Source of the DNA: Adhaeribacter_A terreus
Lineage (GTDB): Bacteria > Bacteroidota > Bacteroidia > Cytophagales > Hymenobacteraceae
Assembly: GCF_042657365.1 (NCBI RefSeq)
Contig: NZ_JBHSKT010000014.1
Span: forward strand, 1-64,000
DNA length: 64,000 nt
Direction: 5' to 3'
Both the position numbers and the translations under genes were made by a program. The first letter of the stretch is position 1, and every line of letters begins with the position of its first letter. Shown piece by piece: positions 44,101-51,787 of this stretch. A model generated the notes under the pieces. That model searched no databases. It saw only the letters and a list, made by a program, of their open reading frames with translations, and was not told where the DNA came from.

Positions 44101-44349
44101 TTAGCTGGCTTGTTTTAATTCCGGCGAACCTACGAACTGCACAAAATCGTCGATGGTTTTTAGCGGCAGTTCGTCCGGAATTACCAGGTGATACTTCTTT
44201 TCTACTTCCAGTATCATTTCAACCACATCCAATTCATCGAAACCTAATGCACTAAAGGTACTGTGATTTAATTTCGATATTTTTACTTTCTTTTTAGCGC
44301 TTATCAGGTGGGCAATCTCCTTTCTGAGTGCTAAGGTATTGGTTAACAT
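44101..44349 (-). CDS. Acyl-carrier-protein-like, phosphopantetheine Ser replaced by Glu
   Basis: 82 residues with the ACP four-helix pattern: helix 1 about 5-18, then FSALGFDELDVVEMILEVEK and VIPDELPLKTIDDFVQFVG. In functional ACPs the second helix begins D-S-L and the Ser carries 4'-phosphopantetheine. Here the codons read GAT GAA TTG (D-E-L), so no prosthetic group can be attached at the normal place. It may serve as a structural or regulatory ACP mimic. It carries operator site C and a good promoter, so it probably belongs to the efflux regulon. No fatty-acid genes adjoin. Confidence 0.8.
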   Translation of the reverse strand: MLTNTLALRKEIAHLISAKKKVKISKLNHSTFSALGFDELDVVEMILEVEKKYHLVIPDELPLKTIDDFVQFVGSPELKQAS

Positions 44350-44399
44350 TTTGTTAAAGTTTTAAGAGTAAGAACTATTACTTTTGTGTAAAGGCGGGG

Positions 44400-44431
44400 C
44401 AAAATTAGAAAGGTTCTTTTAGTTCTGCAAA
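44400..44431 (-). promoter_or_regulatory. Promoter of the acyl-carrier-like gene, overlapping operator C
   Basis: Read on the minus strand: TTTG (44431-44428), 20-nt spacer, TAATTTTG (44407-44400). This fits the Bacteroidota consensus. The -33 box is inside operator site C, as expected for repression. Confidence 0.65.
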
Positions 44432-44442
44432 TAGAGAACCAA
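44421..44442 (-). promoter_or_regulatory. Efflux operator, site C (upstream of the acyl-carrier-like gene)
   Basis: AGTTCT-N8-AGAACC then AA; identical to site B in GAGAACCAA and to site A in AGTTCTG. An extra GGTTCT half-site is at 44412-44417. Confidence 0.65.
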
Positions 44443-44722
44443 AAATATTTTATATATCTTTGCGCCTTTAATTTTGTATGCATAACTAGCAGCATTCAAA
44501 ATACAGGCGTTTGAAAAATGTGCCGGCAAGATTTGGAAAAATGAAAGATAGCAAACGATTTTTGCGTGTATCATTAAACCCGAATATTCCGTAAGGTTAC
44601 AGGTCAACGTTACATTTCATTGTTTACCCGGCAGGTAAAACGGTAGGCAAAAGGGCATTTAAAGTGCTCCCAGATTTTCCTGACCTGCCAGCAAATACAG
44701 GCCTGAATTTACAAACCCGTTC

Positions 44723-45526
44723 ATGGACCAAACAAACGAACCGGCCCGCCGGAAATTCCTTATTTCCAGAAAAACTGACAAGGTTTTCCTGGATCTTCAT
44801 AAAGTGTACATGTTCAACGCCTCCATTTTTCGGGAGATGTTTTCGCGCCCTTTCGAATTCCGGGAAGTGCTAAACCAATTCTATGAGGTCGGAGTCCGTT
44901 CGCTGCCACTTATTACCTTAACCGGCTTTATAATCGGGGTAGTATTCACCAACCAATCGCGGCCTTCGCTGGCAACTTTTGGCGCAACTTCCTGGCTGCC
45001 TTCGCTTATTTCCATTGCAATTGTAAGAGCCTTGGCGCCTTTGGTAACTTCTATTATTACTGCGGCGCGCGTGGGTTCCAATATTGGCGCGGAACTTGGC
45101 TCTATGCGAGTAACCGAACAGATCGATGCCATGGAAGTTTCGGCAATTAACCCGTTCAAATACCTGGTGGTAACGCGGGTGCTGGCTACTACGCTTATGG
45201 TGCCACTGCTCATGCTTTATACGGTGCTGGTTGGTTTGCTGGGCTCTTATATGAACGTGAATGCGAACGAACAAACCAGCTTTATTACGTTTATGGTGAA
45301 GGTTTTCGACGCCATCTCTTTTCTCGATCTGTTTTCTTCCATTATAAAATCGGTGGTTTTTGGTTATACCATTGGTATGATCAGTTGCTACAAAGGCTAT
45401 TATTCTTCCAAAGGCACGGAAGGCGTTGGCAAAGCTGCTAACTCATCGGTAGTTACGGCCATTATTTTGGTTTTCCTGGAAGAGTTGATCTCGTTGCAGA
45501 TCATTGGGGCTTTGCGGAACATGTAA
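44723..45526 (+). CDS. mlaE: MlaE-family lipid ABC permease
   Basis: 267 residues. MlaE/YrbE hallmarks: VGVRSLPLITLTGFIIGVVF (about 53-72), then RALAPLVTSIITAARVGSNI and GAELGSMRVTEQIDAMEVSA, the coupling region that contacts the ATPase. Five or six membrane helices. With the two genes after it, it forms an inner-membrane complex that moves phospholipids between the membranes. No periplasmic MlaC or outer-membrane MlaA is nearby, as is normal in Bacteroidota. Next gene follows after 12 bp. Confidence 0.92.
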   Translation: MDQTNEPARRKFLISRKTDKVFLDLHKVYMFNASIFREMFSRPFEFREVLNQFYEVGVRSLPLITLTGFIIGVVFTNQSRPSLATFGATSWLPSLISIAIVRALAPLVTSIITAARVGSNIGAELGSMRVTEQIDAMEVSAINPFKYLVVTRVLATTLMVPLLMLYTVLVGLLGSYMNVNANEQTSFITFMVKVFDAISFLDLFSSIIKSVVFGYTIGMISCYKGYYSSKGTEGVGKAANSSVVTAIILVFLEELISLQIIGALRNM

Positions 45527-45538
45527 GCGGGAAGAACG

Positions 45539-46312
45539 ATGCGGAAAGAACGATTTGCAATAGATTATCAGGATAAAGTAATTTCCATCCGGGGCTTATA
45601 CAAAGCTTTTGATGATTTTGAAGTGCTGAAAGGCGTGGATCTGGATCTTTACCGGGGCGAAAATCTCGTGGTTTTAGGTAAATCCGGAACGGGAAAATCC
45701 GTGCTCATCAAGATCATTTCAGGCTTGCTCAAACCCGATGCCGGTATCGTAAATGTGCTGGGAAAAGAAGTTGATAAAATAAACCGCAAAGAAATGAATG
45801 CCTTGCGGTTAAAAGTTGGGTTTTCGTTTCAGAACAGCGCCCTTTACGATAGCATGACGGTGCAGGAAAACCTGGAATTCCCGTTGAAACGCCATGAACC
45901 AACCCTTACCCAGAAACAGATAAATAACTTTACAGGCATTGTGCTCGAAGCCGTAGGCCTGGCGCATACCGCAGATCAGATGCCTTCAGAACTTTCGGGC
46001 GGGCAGCGTAAACGTATTGGCATTGCGCGCACCTTAATTCTGAAGCCGGATATTATGCTCTACGATGAACCTACTGCCGGCCTCGACCCCATTACCAGCC
46101 AGGAAATAAACAACTTGATAAATGCTGTGCAACAGCGCTTCAACACGTCATCCATCATTATTACCCATGACCTTACCTGCGCCCGCGAAGTCGGCGACCG
46201 TTTGGTAATGCTGCTCGACGGACAATTTCAGCGGCAGGGAACTTTTGACGAAGTTTTCAGTACGGATGATGAGCGCGTGCAGGCTTTTTATAACTACAAC
46301 TTTATTGATTAA
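45539..46312 (+). CDS. mlaF: MlaF-family lipid ABC ATPase
   Basis: 257 residues. Walker A VLGKSGTGKSVLIKIISGLL (about 42-61), Q-loop FSFQNSALYDSMTV, signature LSGGQRKRIGIARTL (about 150), Walker B IMLYDEPTAGLDP (about 172), H-loop IIITHDL. FQNSALYDSMTV is typical of MlaF. It drives the MlaE permease. The stop TAA is directly followed by the ATG of the MCE gene. Confidence 0.93.
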   Translation: MRKERFAIDYQDKVISIRGLYKAFDDFEVLKGVDLDLYRGENLVVLGKSGTGKSVLIKIISGLLKPDAGIVNVLGKEVDKINRKEMNALRLKVGFSFQNSALYDSMTVQENLEFPLKRHEPTLTQKQINNFTGIVLEAVGLAHTADQMPSELSGGQRKRIGIARTLILKPDIMLYDEPTAGLDPITSQEINNLINAVQQRFNTSSIIITHDLTCAREVGDRLVMLLDGQFQRQGTFDEVFSTDDERVQAFYNYNFID

Positions 46313-47311
46313 ATGAAAACCGAAGAAAGTAAACGTTTTGTACTCGTCAGCATTTTTATAACCCTGGCCATTGCTATACTGATTGCGGGTATTTTTATGC
46401 TGGGCGGGCAACAGAAACGCTTTGTAGATAGTGTGCAGGCAGTTGCCGTTTTCAAAGATGTTTCCGGGCTGAAAGTGGGTAATAACATCTGGTTTTCCGG
46501 TGTAAAGATCGGTACAGTGAAAGACATACAACTTACCGGCAACAAGCAGGTGCGCGTTACCATGAACATCGAAGAAGCTTCGCAACAGTTTATCCGGAAA
46601 GATGCCAAAGTTCGCCTGGGTTCCGAAAGCCTCATCGGTAACAAGATCATTGAAGTAATTGGCGGCACCGCGCAGGCTCCGGCCATAGAAAACAACGACC
46701 AGTTGCAGGTAGAAAGCACCACCGATACCGATGCCATTATGGCCACGCTGCAGGAAAATAATCAGAACCTGCTCAGCATTACTTCCGACTTTAAAACCCT
46801 AAGCCGGCAGATGGTGGAAGGCAAAGGCCCGGCCGGCAAATTATTAAGCGATTCTTTAATGGCCGAAAAATTCAACGCCATTGTAAATAACCTGCACAAA
46901 GTTTCGGAAACCAGTACCCAAGCGTCCCAGGCAATTGCCCAATTCAGCAACAAACTGAACCGCAAAGATGGCCTGGCCAACAAATTACTGACCGACACCA
47001 TCGTATTCAACCGCATAAAAGCTTCGTCATTGCAACTTAACCAGACTACTGCGGCCGCTACCGAAATGGCAAAGAACCTGCAGCAGGCCAGCGAAAAACT
47101 GGAACAGAAAGACAATGCTTTAGGGGTTCTGATAAACGATCCGGAATTTGCTTCACAGCTTAAAAGCACCATGAGCAACCTCGATAAAAGCTCTGCTACC
47201 TTGGATGAAAACATGAAAGCCCTGCAAAGTAATTTCCTGTTCCGGGGCTATTTCAAAAAGCAGGAAAAAGAAAAAGTGAAACTGGAAAAAGACGGTCTGA
47301 AACAAAAATAA
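46313..47311 (+). CDS. mlaD: MlaD/MCE-domain lipid-binding protein
   Basis: 332 residues. One N-terminal membrane helix (FVLVSIFITLAIAILIAGIF, about 10-30) anchors it. The MCE domain is about 35-118 (VFKDVSGLKVGNNIWFSGVK, IGTVKDIQL, RLGSESLIGNKIIEVIGG). The rest is a long helical/coiled-coil region with Gln- and Ser-rich heptads. MCE rings hold lipid in a hydrophobic pore over the permease. It ends the three-gene operon with no gap to mlaF and is followed by a terminator. Confidence 0.92.
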   Translation: MKTEESKRFVLVSIFITLAIAILIAGIFMLGGQQKRFVDSVQAVAVFKDVSGLKVGNNIWFSGVKIGTVKDIQLTGNKQVRVTMNIEEASQQFIRKDAKVRLGSESLIGNKIIEVIGGTAQAPAIENNDQLQVESTTDTDAIMATLQENNQNLLSITSDFKTLSRQMVEGKGPAGKLLSDSLMAEKFNAIVNNLHKVSETSTQASQAIAQFSNKLNRKDGLANKLLTDTIVFNRIKASSLQLNQTTAAATEMAKNLQQASEKLEQKDNALGVLINDPEFASQLKSTMSNLDKSSATLDENMKALQSNFLFRGYFKKQEKEKVKLEKDGLKQK

Positions 47312-47324
47312 ATCGCTGACTTTT

Positions 47325-47365
47325 TCACCCTAAAACGGTACCGTTTTCACCTCAAAAAGTAGTTG
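47325..47365 (+). repeat. Dispersed 30-bp element copy
   Basis: CTAAAACGGTACCGTTTTCA then CCTCAAAAAGTAG; forward copy in the G variant (ACGGTA). A second, diverged copy (AAAAACGCTTTGATTTTTGC) lies at 47453-47480. Confidence 0.65.
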
Positions 47366-47405
47366 TTTTTCCAGTAACTTTTACCGGAATTCCTGTTAAA
47401 AACTA

Positions 47406-47439
47406 AAAAAGCCAACCTGAAATTTCAGGCTGGCTTTTT
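47406..47439 (+). terminator. Terminator of the Mla operon
   Basis: AAAAAGCCAACCTGAAA and TTTCAGGCTGGCTTTTT form a 17-bp stem with one mismatch and almost no loop; it also suits the convergent gene at 47525. Confidence 0.85.
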
Positions 47440-47524
47440 AGTTTTGCGCGGAAAAACGCTTTGATTTTTGCTCCCAAAAGTATGTTTATTTCTTTCCCTT
47501 TTCTTAAAATACTTATGCATCTGC

Positions 47525-47917
47525 TCAGAACTTTTTGAAGCTAACTTGGCCCATGGCATCTTTTTCGTAGCGGCCAATTACTTTTTGCTGAAATTCCGCC
47601 GGAAAATTTTCTTCGCCGGGAAATACTGCTTTGGGAAAAAGTTTATCTTTTGAAAAGAAGAAGACCTTCGTATTTCCGTATTTGGTGTGCGGCATGTAAT
47701 TTCCGTACGCTTCCATTTCAGCCTTATCCGGATCGGCTACCGTTACGGCATACACCCGAATTACCGGGCCGGTATTATTTTCGTTCCGGTACGTTGCTAC
47801 TTCCTTAAAACCGCCCTGCAGATCGTTTACGCCCGGCTGGTTAAAAGCATCCCAGGTAAACCAAACCAGCAAAGCTGCTACTAAGGTTAATAAAATGATC
47901 TTTGCTTGTCTAGTCAT
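47525..47917 (-). CDS. Small membrane-anchored protein, unknown
   Basis: 130 residues. An N-terminal hydrophobic segment (KIILLTLVAALLVWFTW, about 6-22) acts as anchor or signal. The rest is soluble with strand-like stretches (PVIRVYAVTVADPDKAEMEA, then TKYGNTKVFFFSKD) and ends GRYEKDAMGQVSFKKF. No family recognised. Convergent with the Mla operon and divergent from satD. Confidence 0.65.
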   Translation of the reverse strand: MTRQAKIILLTLVAALLVWFTWDAFNQPGVNDLQGGFKEVATYRNENNTGPVIRVYAVTVADPDKAEMEAYGNYMPHTKYGNTKVFFFSKDKLFPKAVFPGEENFPAEFQQKVIGRYEKDAMGQVSFKKF

Positions 47918-48070
47918 AACCGCGGGCTTTTATTAAGTTGGATTTTCGTTTTAGCGTAAAGGTACAACGAATCTGCTCATCCTTTTTCCGAAATTAGAAT
48001 GCTATGGTTTCCGGATAAAAAAGTATTTTCACCGTTGCTGGTTGCTATTCTGGTTTTAAATGCAGAACAT

Positions 48071-48148
48071 TATAGGCTTAAAACCTTATAATATACATTT
48101 ATAAGCTTTTAAACCTATACCATAAACTTATAAGGTTTTCAAACTTTA
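48071..48148 (+). promoter_or_regulatory. Three 20-bp dyads with 29-bp period upstream of satD
   Basis: Units TATAGGCTTAAAACCTTATA (48071), TATAAGCTTTTAAACCTATA (48100) and TATAAGGTTTTCAAACTTTA (48129) are each inverted repeats of TATARGSTTT and start exactly 29 bp apart; the third has a weaker right arm. They end 18 bp before the satD ATG, covering the promoter. SatD ends in a helix-turn-helix, so autoregulation is plausible. Confidence 0.65.
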
Positions 48149-48166
48149 ATTTCTACGCTTCTGAAA

Positions 48167-48826
48167 ATGAAAAAAGTAGCAGTAATAACCGGCGATGTGA
48201 TAGATTCTACCAAACTGGCAGTTGCGGAACGGAAAAAGTTAGACGAGCTTTTGCACCTGGGCCTGACAGAAGTTGCCGGTGAAAACAATTTCGAAATTTT
48301 CCGCGGCGATAGTTTCCAGATCTTGCTTCAGGAGCCGGAAACAGCTTTAAAGAAAGCCATTCAGATTCGCTGCTGGCTTCGGAAACAACAAATTTCCAGC
48401 GCGAAAAATAATAAAACGGCTTCTTCTAAAAGAGGAATAATAGATGCCAGATTAGCCATTGGCATTGGCTCGGTAAGCTACCAGAGCAAACAGATCAGAA
48501 CTTCCGATGGCGAAGCGTTCAGGTTATCGGGCCGGGCTTTGGATGATCTGAAACACAGAAATTCGCGCATCATTATTGACACACCTTCGCCGGAGCTAAA
48601 CGATTTTCTGGAAGTTACTTTTACCTTGCTCGATATTCTGATCAGTAACTGGTCGGTGCAGCAATCGGAAGTTATTTATGAACTGCTGAACAACCAGACC
48701 CAGACCGCCATTGGCAATAAGTTAAACATCAGCCAGGCATCGGTAAATCAGCGCGCTAAAACGGCTCACTGGCCGGCCATTGAAAAAACCATAGCTTTGT
48801 TCGAAACAAAAACCGCCGCTTTATAA
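48167..48826 (+). CDS. satD: SatD family protein
   Basis: 219 residues. N-terminal part MKKVAVITGDVIDSTKLAVA with FRGDSFQ and a following helix resembles a cyclase-like palm fold, as in SatD proteins; catalytic residues are not certain. The C-terminus (about 165-210) has a helix-turn-helix of the form NNQTQTAIGNKLNISQASVN. SatD is named from the streptococcal acid-tolerance locus; its activity is unknown. The next gene starts with no gap, a pairing conserved in Bacteroidota. An unusual array of dyads precedes it, suggesting it binds its own promoter. Confidence 0.82.
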   Translation: MKKVAVITGDVIDSTKLAVAERKKLDELLHLGLTEVAGENNFEIFRGDSFQILLQEPETALKKAIQIRCWLRKQQISSAKNNKTASSKRGIIDARLAIGIGSVSYQSKQIRTSDGEAFRLSGRALDDLKHRNSRIIIDTPSPELNDFLEVTFTLLDILISNWSVQQSEVIYELLNNQTQTAIGNKLNISQASVNQRAKTAHWPAIEKTIALFETKTAAL

Positions 48827-49573
48827 ATGTCCGGATTCGAAAATACAGAATTGCTTTTGCTCGTGAAACTGGTGCTGGCGCATTGCATTTCAGATTTTGC
48901 TTTGCAGCCAGCCTCGTGGGTAGTGGAACGCAGCGAGAAAAAATACCGCTCCAAATATTTGTACATCCACGCTATTGTAACCGGTTTGGTAGTGCAGACG
49001 CTCACGCAAAGCTGGTATTTAACGGCCCTAATTTTCATCACCCATTTGCTCATCGACCTCAGCAAAGCTTACGCCAAACCAACTACCAGCAATTTCCTGA
49101 TCGATCAGTTGCTGCACCTGGCCATTATCGGGTTTGCGTGGTTGTTTTTTGTTGATGGTCGCCTCAATGCAAATATCCTGTTGAATAATTATCCGGTTAT
49201 GGTTTTACTAACGGGCTATTTTATGGTAACCTATCCGTTCGGAATTTTAATAAAAGTCTGCACCCAACGCTGGCGAAAACCAACCGGTTTACTGAACTCT
49301 GAGCACAACTCAAATGAAACGATTACCGACGCAGAATGGAACGATCTGCAGGAAGCCGGCCGCTGGATTGGGATGATCGAGCGATTACTGATTGTAACCT
49401 TCGTGCTCTTCGACCACTACGATGCCATTGGTTTACTGATCGCCGGAAAAACCATTATCCGCTTCAAAGAATCCGACAAAAAGAAGTCAGAATATTTCCT
49501 CTTCGGAACATTGCTCAGCATTGCCCTTTCCATTTTTGTAGGCCTGGCAATTAAAATGCTGGTCCGTCTATAG
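48827..49573 (+). CDS. DUF3307 membrane protein, satD partner
   Basis: 248 residues. The DUF3307 pattern is LVKLVLAHCISDFALQPASW and RSKYLYIHAIVTGLVVQTLT then FITHLLIDLSKAY. About six membrane helices with a central cytoplasmic loop. Starts directly at the satD stop codon (TAA ATG), so the pair is translationally coupled. Function unknown; the pairing suggests that SatD controls or senses through this membrane protein. Confidence 0.85.
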   Translation: MSGFENTELLLLVKLVLAHCISDFALQPASWVVERSEKKYRSKYLYIHAIVTGLVVQTLTQSWYLTALIFITHLLIDLSKAYAKPTTSNFLIDQLLHLAIIGFAWLFFVDGRLNANILLNNYPVMVLLTGYFMVTYPFGILIKVCTQRWRKPTGLLNSEHNSNETITDAEWNDLQEAGRWIGMIERLLIVTFVLFDHYDAIGLLIAGKTIIRFKESDKKKSEYFLFGTLLSIALSIFVGLAIKMLVRL

Positions 49574-49644
49574 ATAGTGATTAGTGAATAATGATTAGTG
49601 AATAGTTGGAAATTGTGCTGTAACTTGTACGGCTAAAAATTGAA

Positions 49645-49735
49645 CGAACAACGAACAACGAACAACGAACAACGAACAACGAACAACGAACAACGAACAA
49701 CGAACAACGAACAACGAACAACGAACAACGAACAA
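49645..49735. repeat. Perfect heptanucleotide tandem repeat, 13 copies of CGAACAA
   Basis: 91 bp made of 13 exact CGAACAA units between the DUF3307 and rhlE genes. The period of 7 bp and lack of spacers exclude CRISPR. It runs directly into a copy of the dispersed element (AAAAACGCTATGCTTTGAGG). Confidence 0.95.
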
Positions 49736-49768
49736 AAACGCTATGCTTTGAGGACTAAAAACCGTGAA
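49735..49768 (+). repeat. Dispersed 30-bp element copy containing the rhlE stop
   Basis: AAAAACGCTATGCTTTGAGG then ACTAAAAACCG. Read on the minus strand, its TTTTTAG supplies the rhlE stop codon (49755-49757). Confidence 0.8.
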
Positions 49769-50906
49769 GGTTCACTTCGCCGGTCTCGCGCATTTCAACG
49801 GTTTTTCCCATTTTCTTCTGAATGATCTTGAAGTGATGTTCGTCTTCCGGCGTAATTAAGGAAATGGCTTCGCCGGTAGCACCAGCCCGGCCTGTACGGC
49901 CAATGCGGTGCACATAATCTTTAGGTGAACGCGGCAGATCGTAATTGATCACGAAAGGCAGAAACTGAATATCGATGCCGCGCGAAGCCAGATCGGTAGC
50001 TACTAAAACCTGTAACTGGCCCGTTTTAAACCGGCGCAATGCTTCTACCCGAGCGCCCTGACTTTTATCACCGTGCATAGCCATCGCCTCAATATCATTC
50101 TTTCTCAGCTTTACCCCCAGGTTATCGGCGTTGCGCGTGCTCGACACAAAAATCAAAACCTGCTGCATCTTTTCGTGCCTGATCAGGTAGCGCAAAAACG
50201 GCCCCTTCCGCTCCTGACTTACGCGGTAGGCTACCTGTTTAATTAATTCCAGCTTATCGCCTTCCTCCTCTTTTTCTTCCGCCGAAATAACCAACGGATC
50301 ACGCAGCATTTTGGCTTTAATAGTCTGTACATCGTCGGCGAGAGTGGCGGAGAAAAGCAGGTTCTGGCGTTTAGCCGGCAATAAAGCAAAAATGCGCTCC
50401 ATCTCATCTTTAAAACCAAGGCTAAGCATTTTATCGGCTTCGTCCAGCACCAGCGTATTCAGTTCCGAAAGATGCAGCGCATTGCTTTCCAGCAGATCGA
50501 GCAAACGGCCGGGCGTAGCAACCAGAATTTCGGTGCCGCTCATAGCCATCATTTGCGGGTTAATGCTTACGCCGCCAAACACCGCCAGCGTTTTTACCCG
50601 ACGCGTTAGATACATACTGAAACCCCGGAAAACGTTAGCCACCTGCAAAGCCAGTTCGCGCGTAGGCACCAAAACCAAAACCCGGATATAGCGATTCTTT
50701 GCTTCCTGTTTGAACTGCAATTGCTGCAAAATAGGCAACGCAAATCCTGCGGTTTTCCCCGAACCGGTTTGTGCAATTCCCAGCACGTCGTTACCCGCTA
50801 AAATGGCCGGAATAGCCTGTTCCTGGATCGGAAATGGCTGATCGTAACCTTGTTCTTTAATAGCTTTCAGTAAAGGAGCAGCTAAACCAAGCAAAGAAAA
50901 ATTCAT
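49755..50906 (-). CDS. rhlE: DEAD-box RNA helicase, RhlE type
   Basis: ATG 50906 gives 383 residues (MNFSLLGLAAPLLKAIKEQG); the longer frame goes through a dispersed element. Motifs: Q motif QPFPIQEQAIPAIL, I AQTGSGKT, Ia PTRELALQ, II DEAD (VLDEADKM), III SAT, V TDLASRGIDI, VI HRIGRTGRAG. RhlE helicases unwind RNA in ribosome assembly and RNA decay, with cold-induced expression common. The protein lacks a long basic tail and ends soon after the helicase core. Confidence 0.92.
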   Translation of the reverse strand: MNFSLLGLAAPLLKAIKEQGYDQPFPIQEQAIPAILAGNDVLGIAQTGSGKTAGFALPILQQLQFKQEAKNRYIRVLVLVPTRELALQVANVFRGFSMYLTRRVKTLAVFGGVSINPQMMAMSGTEILVATPGRLLDLLESNALHLSELNTLVLDEADKMLSLGFKDEMERIFALLPAKRQNLLFSATLADDVQTIKAKMLRDPLVISAEEKEEEGDKLELIKQVAYRVSQERKGPFLRYLIRHEKMQQVLIFVSSTRNADNLGVKLRKNDIEAMAMHGDKSQGARVEALRRFKTGQLQVLVATDLASRGIDIQFLPFVINYDLPRSPKDYVHRIGRTGRAGATGEAISLITPEDEHHFKIIQKKMGKTVEMRETGEVNLHGF

Positions 50907-50907
50907 G

Positions 50908-50940
50908 CGAAAAACGGTAGGGTTTGGAAGATAAAAAGTG
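50908..50940 (+). repeat. Dispersed 30-bp element copy, G variant
   Basis: GAAAAACGGTAGGGTTTGGA then AGATAAAAAGTG, immediately upstream of the rhlE ATG on the other strand. Confidence 0.75.
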
Positions 50941-51008
50941 CTTACGCCCGGCAAAGATACGTTTAATAACCCAAAGCATTTCACCGTTTAACCAACTGCT
51001 GCAGCGCT

Positions 51009-51350
51009 TTAATCCCGGGTGTGTTTATCTAAATTCTTACCCAGGTCTTCCACCTGCTTCATAAAATCTTCGGTTATGGAATCGGAATAAGTGCCGTACG
51101 CATCGGAAATAGTGCCTTTTAAGCCATTGCTGGTTTCAAGCACGTATAAAATTGCCATATCGCCGGGGTTGGTATCATGTTCGAACCGGTAAAAATCCAC
51201 GATCTGCACGTCGGCTGGCAAAAACGTTTCAGAGTGGTCGAGGGCGCGCAGCTCACCTTGCTCCGTTACCCGGAAATCAACCACGTAGCCGTTCGCTTTT
51301 ACGCTTTCCAGCACGTTCACCATCGAGGTCATTCTTTCTTTTTCCTGCAT
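51009..51350 (-). CDS. Small protein of the family often misnamed phosphoribosylpyrophosphate synthetase
   Basis: 113 residues. The pattern LESVKANGYVVDFRVTEQGE, then VQIVDFYRFEHDTNPGDMAI and LYVLETSNGLKGTISDAYGT with YSDS at the end matches a Bacteroidota family of about 100 residues. Databases sometimes carry the name phosphoribosylpyrophosphate synthetase, though the protein has none of that enzyme's domains. Function unknown. No signal peptide; cytoplasmic. Start at ATG 51350; an internal ATG at residue 7 is also possible. Confidence 0.78.
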   Translation of the reverse strand: MQEKERMTSMVNVLESVKANGYVVDFRVTEQGELRALDHSETFLPADVQIVDFYRFEHDTNPGDMAILYVLETSNGLKGTISDAYGTYSDSITEDFMKQVEDLGKNLDKHTRD

Positions 51351-51787
51351 TTTCAGTTTTGTTTAAGCTTCAGAAACAAAGCATTTGTAGTTCATTTCAC
51401 CACAATATTGCATTGCCGTAATTTTTATTCCCTTACCGTTTTTATAGCAATTCAGTTACAGCATTATTTTTTCAAGGAAAGCTTTTTAAAACGCTATGGT
51501 TTGAACCCTAAAAACCCGAATCCGAAACAAGCCAAACTAAAGGCCTAAGCATAAACATTTTCTGTTCTGGAATGAAGTACAACATGCTGCAGAACTAACC
51601 AGTTTTTAAGCTCCAAACCATAGCGTTTTCATTTGATTTCTAACAAAAAGCCACCTGCAATGAGGTGGCTTTTTTCTTGAATTCATAAACCCGGAAAGCT
51701 GAATAAAACGGTAGGCTTTTCAGGCTAAAAACTACTAATGCAGAAATCTAAAATGGAGCTTCGAAGCCTAAAATATAAATTTCGGAC
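51351..51787. repeat. Intergenic region with four dispersed elements and a terminator
   Basis: Element copies: about 51418-51446 reverse (CCCTTACCGTTTTTA), 51488-51519 forward (AAAACGCTATGGTTTGAACC, then CTAAAAACC), 51600-51632 reverse (AGTTTTTAAGCTCCAAACCA, then TAGCGTTTTC), 51705-51735 forward (AAAACGGTAGGCTTTTCAGG, then CTAAAAACTA). A hairpin terminator is at 51645-51675. No gene seen. Confidence 0.8.
51645..51675. terminator. Hairpin terminator
   Basis: AAAAAGCCACCT and AGGTGGCTTTTTT flank a 6-nt loop; it lies downstream of the YceI lipoprotein gene on the minus strand. Confidence 0.8.

Larger units (their letters stand above)
44350..44722. other. Divergent regulatory region
   Basis: Between the acyl-carrier-like gene (minus) and mlaE (plus). 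Holds operator C, the minus-strand promoter, and on the plus strand TATCTTTG (44455-44462), a good -7 box that could start the Mla operon about 260 bp before its first ATG. A truncated dispersed element (AAAACGGTAGGC) is at 44638-44649. Confidence 0.6.

Noticed and set aside
49645..49735. Possible CRISPR array
   Set aside because: Units are 7 bp with no spacers; a simple tandem repeat. No cas genes in the window.
49735..50984. Longer N-termini for RhlE, the J-domain protein and the 143-residue protein
   Set aside because: The added codons run through copies of the dispersed element and lack homology to the families' usual starts.
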